This document shows positions 59,276 to 59,321 of a DNA stretch of 59,321 bases, piece by piece. Position 1 is the first letter of the stretch. Each line of letters starts with the position of its first letter. The DNA is taken from NCBI RefSeq assembly GCF_001544695.2, contig NZ_FCOM02000050.1, positions 1 through 59,321 of the forward strand, in the 5' to 3' direction. The notes beneath the pieces are model-generated. The model had not been told where the DNA came from. It saw only the letters and a list, made by a program, of their open reading frames with translations, and ran no database searches. Origin of the DNA: Caballeronia arvi. Lineage in GTDB: Bacteria > Pseudomonadota > Gammaproteobacteria > Burkholderiales > Burkholderiaceae. A program made the position numbers and the translations under genes.

Positions 59276-59321
59276 GCCTGACGATTACCTACTTTCACAC
59301 GGGAATCCGCACTATCATCGG
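59276..59321 (-). rRNA. rrf: 5S ribosomal RNA, 3' end only
   Basis: On the minus strand the sequence starts CCGATGATAGTGCGGATTCC and ends GTAGGTAATCGTCAGGCT, which is the 3' third of a beta-proteobacterial 5S rRNA. The rest lies outside the window. It is the end of an rRNA operon oriented the same way as the one that starts at the left edge. The exact mature 3' end (59274-59277) is approximate. Confidence 0.9.

Noticed and set aside
1..59321. CRISPR arrays, tRNA genes, transposons, integrases
   Set aside because: No regularly spaced repeats, no tRNA-like cloverleaf and no transposase or integrase motifs were seen. A proper tRNA and IS search could not be run here.

Overview
The window is a 59 kb, GC-rich, densely coded chromosomal segment of a beta-proteobacterium, most likely Burkholderia sensu lato (Paraburkholderia/Caballeronia type). 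The assignment rests on gene order typical of that family: a paa cluster with a PaaN of about 570 residues, rpe-gph-trpEGDC, hemA-prfA-prmC-grxD-ubiX, dsbC next to a UbiH-type hydroxylase and ychF, and the rRNA spacer style. Both ends touch rRNA operons on the minus strand: the left end is the promoter and boxA leader of one operon, and the right end is the 3' end of a 5S rRNA with its terminator. The segment therefore lies between two co-oriented rrn operons.

Layout. 0.3-5.7 kb: phenylacetate catabolism (enoyl-CoA hydratase divergent from paaN, paaG, paaI, paaK) with a TetR-style operator between the divergent genes. 5.7-7.5 kb: mltA, a 49-residue membrane protein, apaG. 7.7-14.9 kb: rpe-gph, then a tryptophan leader peptide with an attenuator hairpin, trpE-trpG-trpD-trpC, a CYTH-domain protein and ung. 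14.9-19.6 kb, minus strand: azoR, an M61 peptidase with a PDZ domain, dsbC, and a UbiH-family hydroxylase. 19.9 kb: ychF.

21.3-29.2 kb is the clearest accessory block: a type I restriction-modification operon (hsdM-hsdS-YhcG/DUF1016 nuclease-hsdR), every gene overlapping the next. It is bounded by a 12-bp direct repeat plus look-alike terminators, preceded by strong hairpins, and carries a pair of palindromic repeats inside the nuclease gene.

29.3-43.8 kb: DUF3761 protein, ettA, DUF748 protein, HAD phosphatase, Xaa-Pro aminopeptidase, a small membrane protein, an orphan glycosyltransferase, then hemA-prfA-prmC-grxD-ubiX, a YgiD-like dioxygenase and an APC permease. 44-52 kb: cspA with its own promoter and a long 5' UTR, an ATPase-only Hsp70 protein, two MFS transporters (one divergent from a TetR gene with a palindromic operator sitting in the promoter spacer), a nitroreductase, a DUF1415 protein, a methyltransferase-like protein and a small orphan gene. 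52.4-57.4 kb: a hexuronate-type module (FadR-family regulator, UxaB-like reductase, MFS symporter, UxaA-like dehydratase). 57.5-59.1 kb: a large FAD-dependent dehydrogenase.

No tRNA, CRISPR array, transposase, integrase or prophage gene was recognised. The best candidates for less-described biology are the restriction-modification operon with its embedded palindromes and boundary repeats, and the trp leader attenuator. All functions are read by eye from sequence motifs and gene order; no database search was run.
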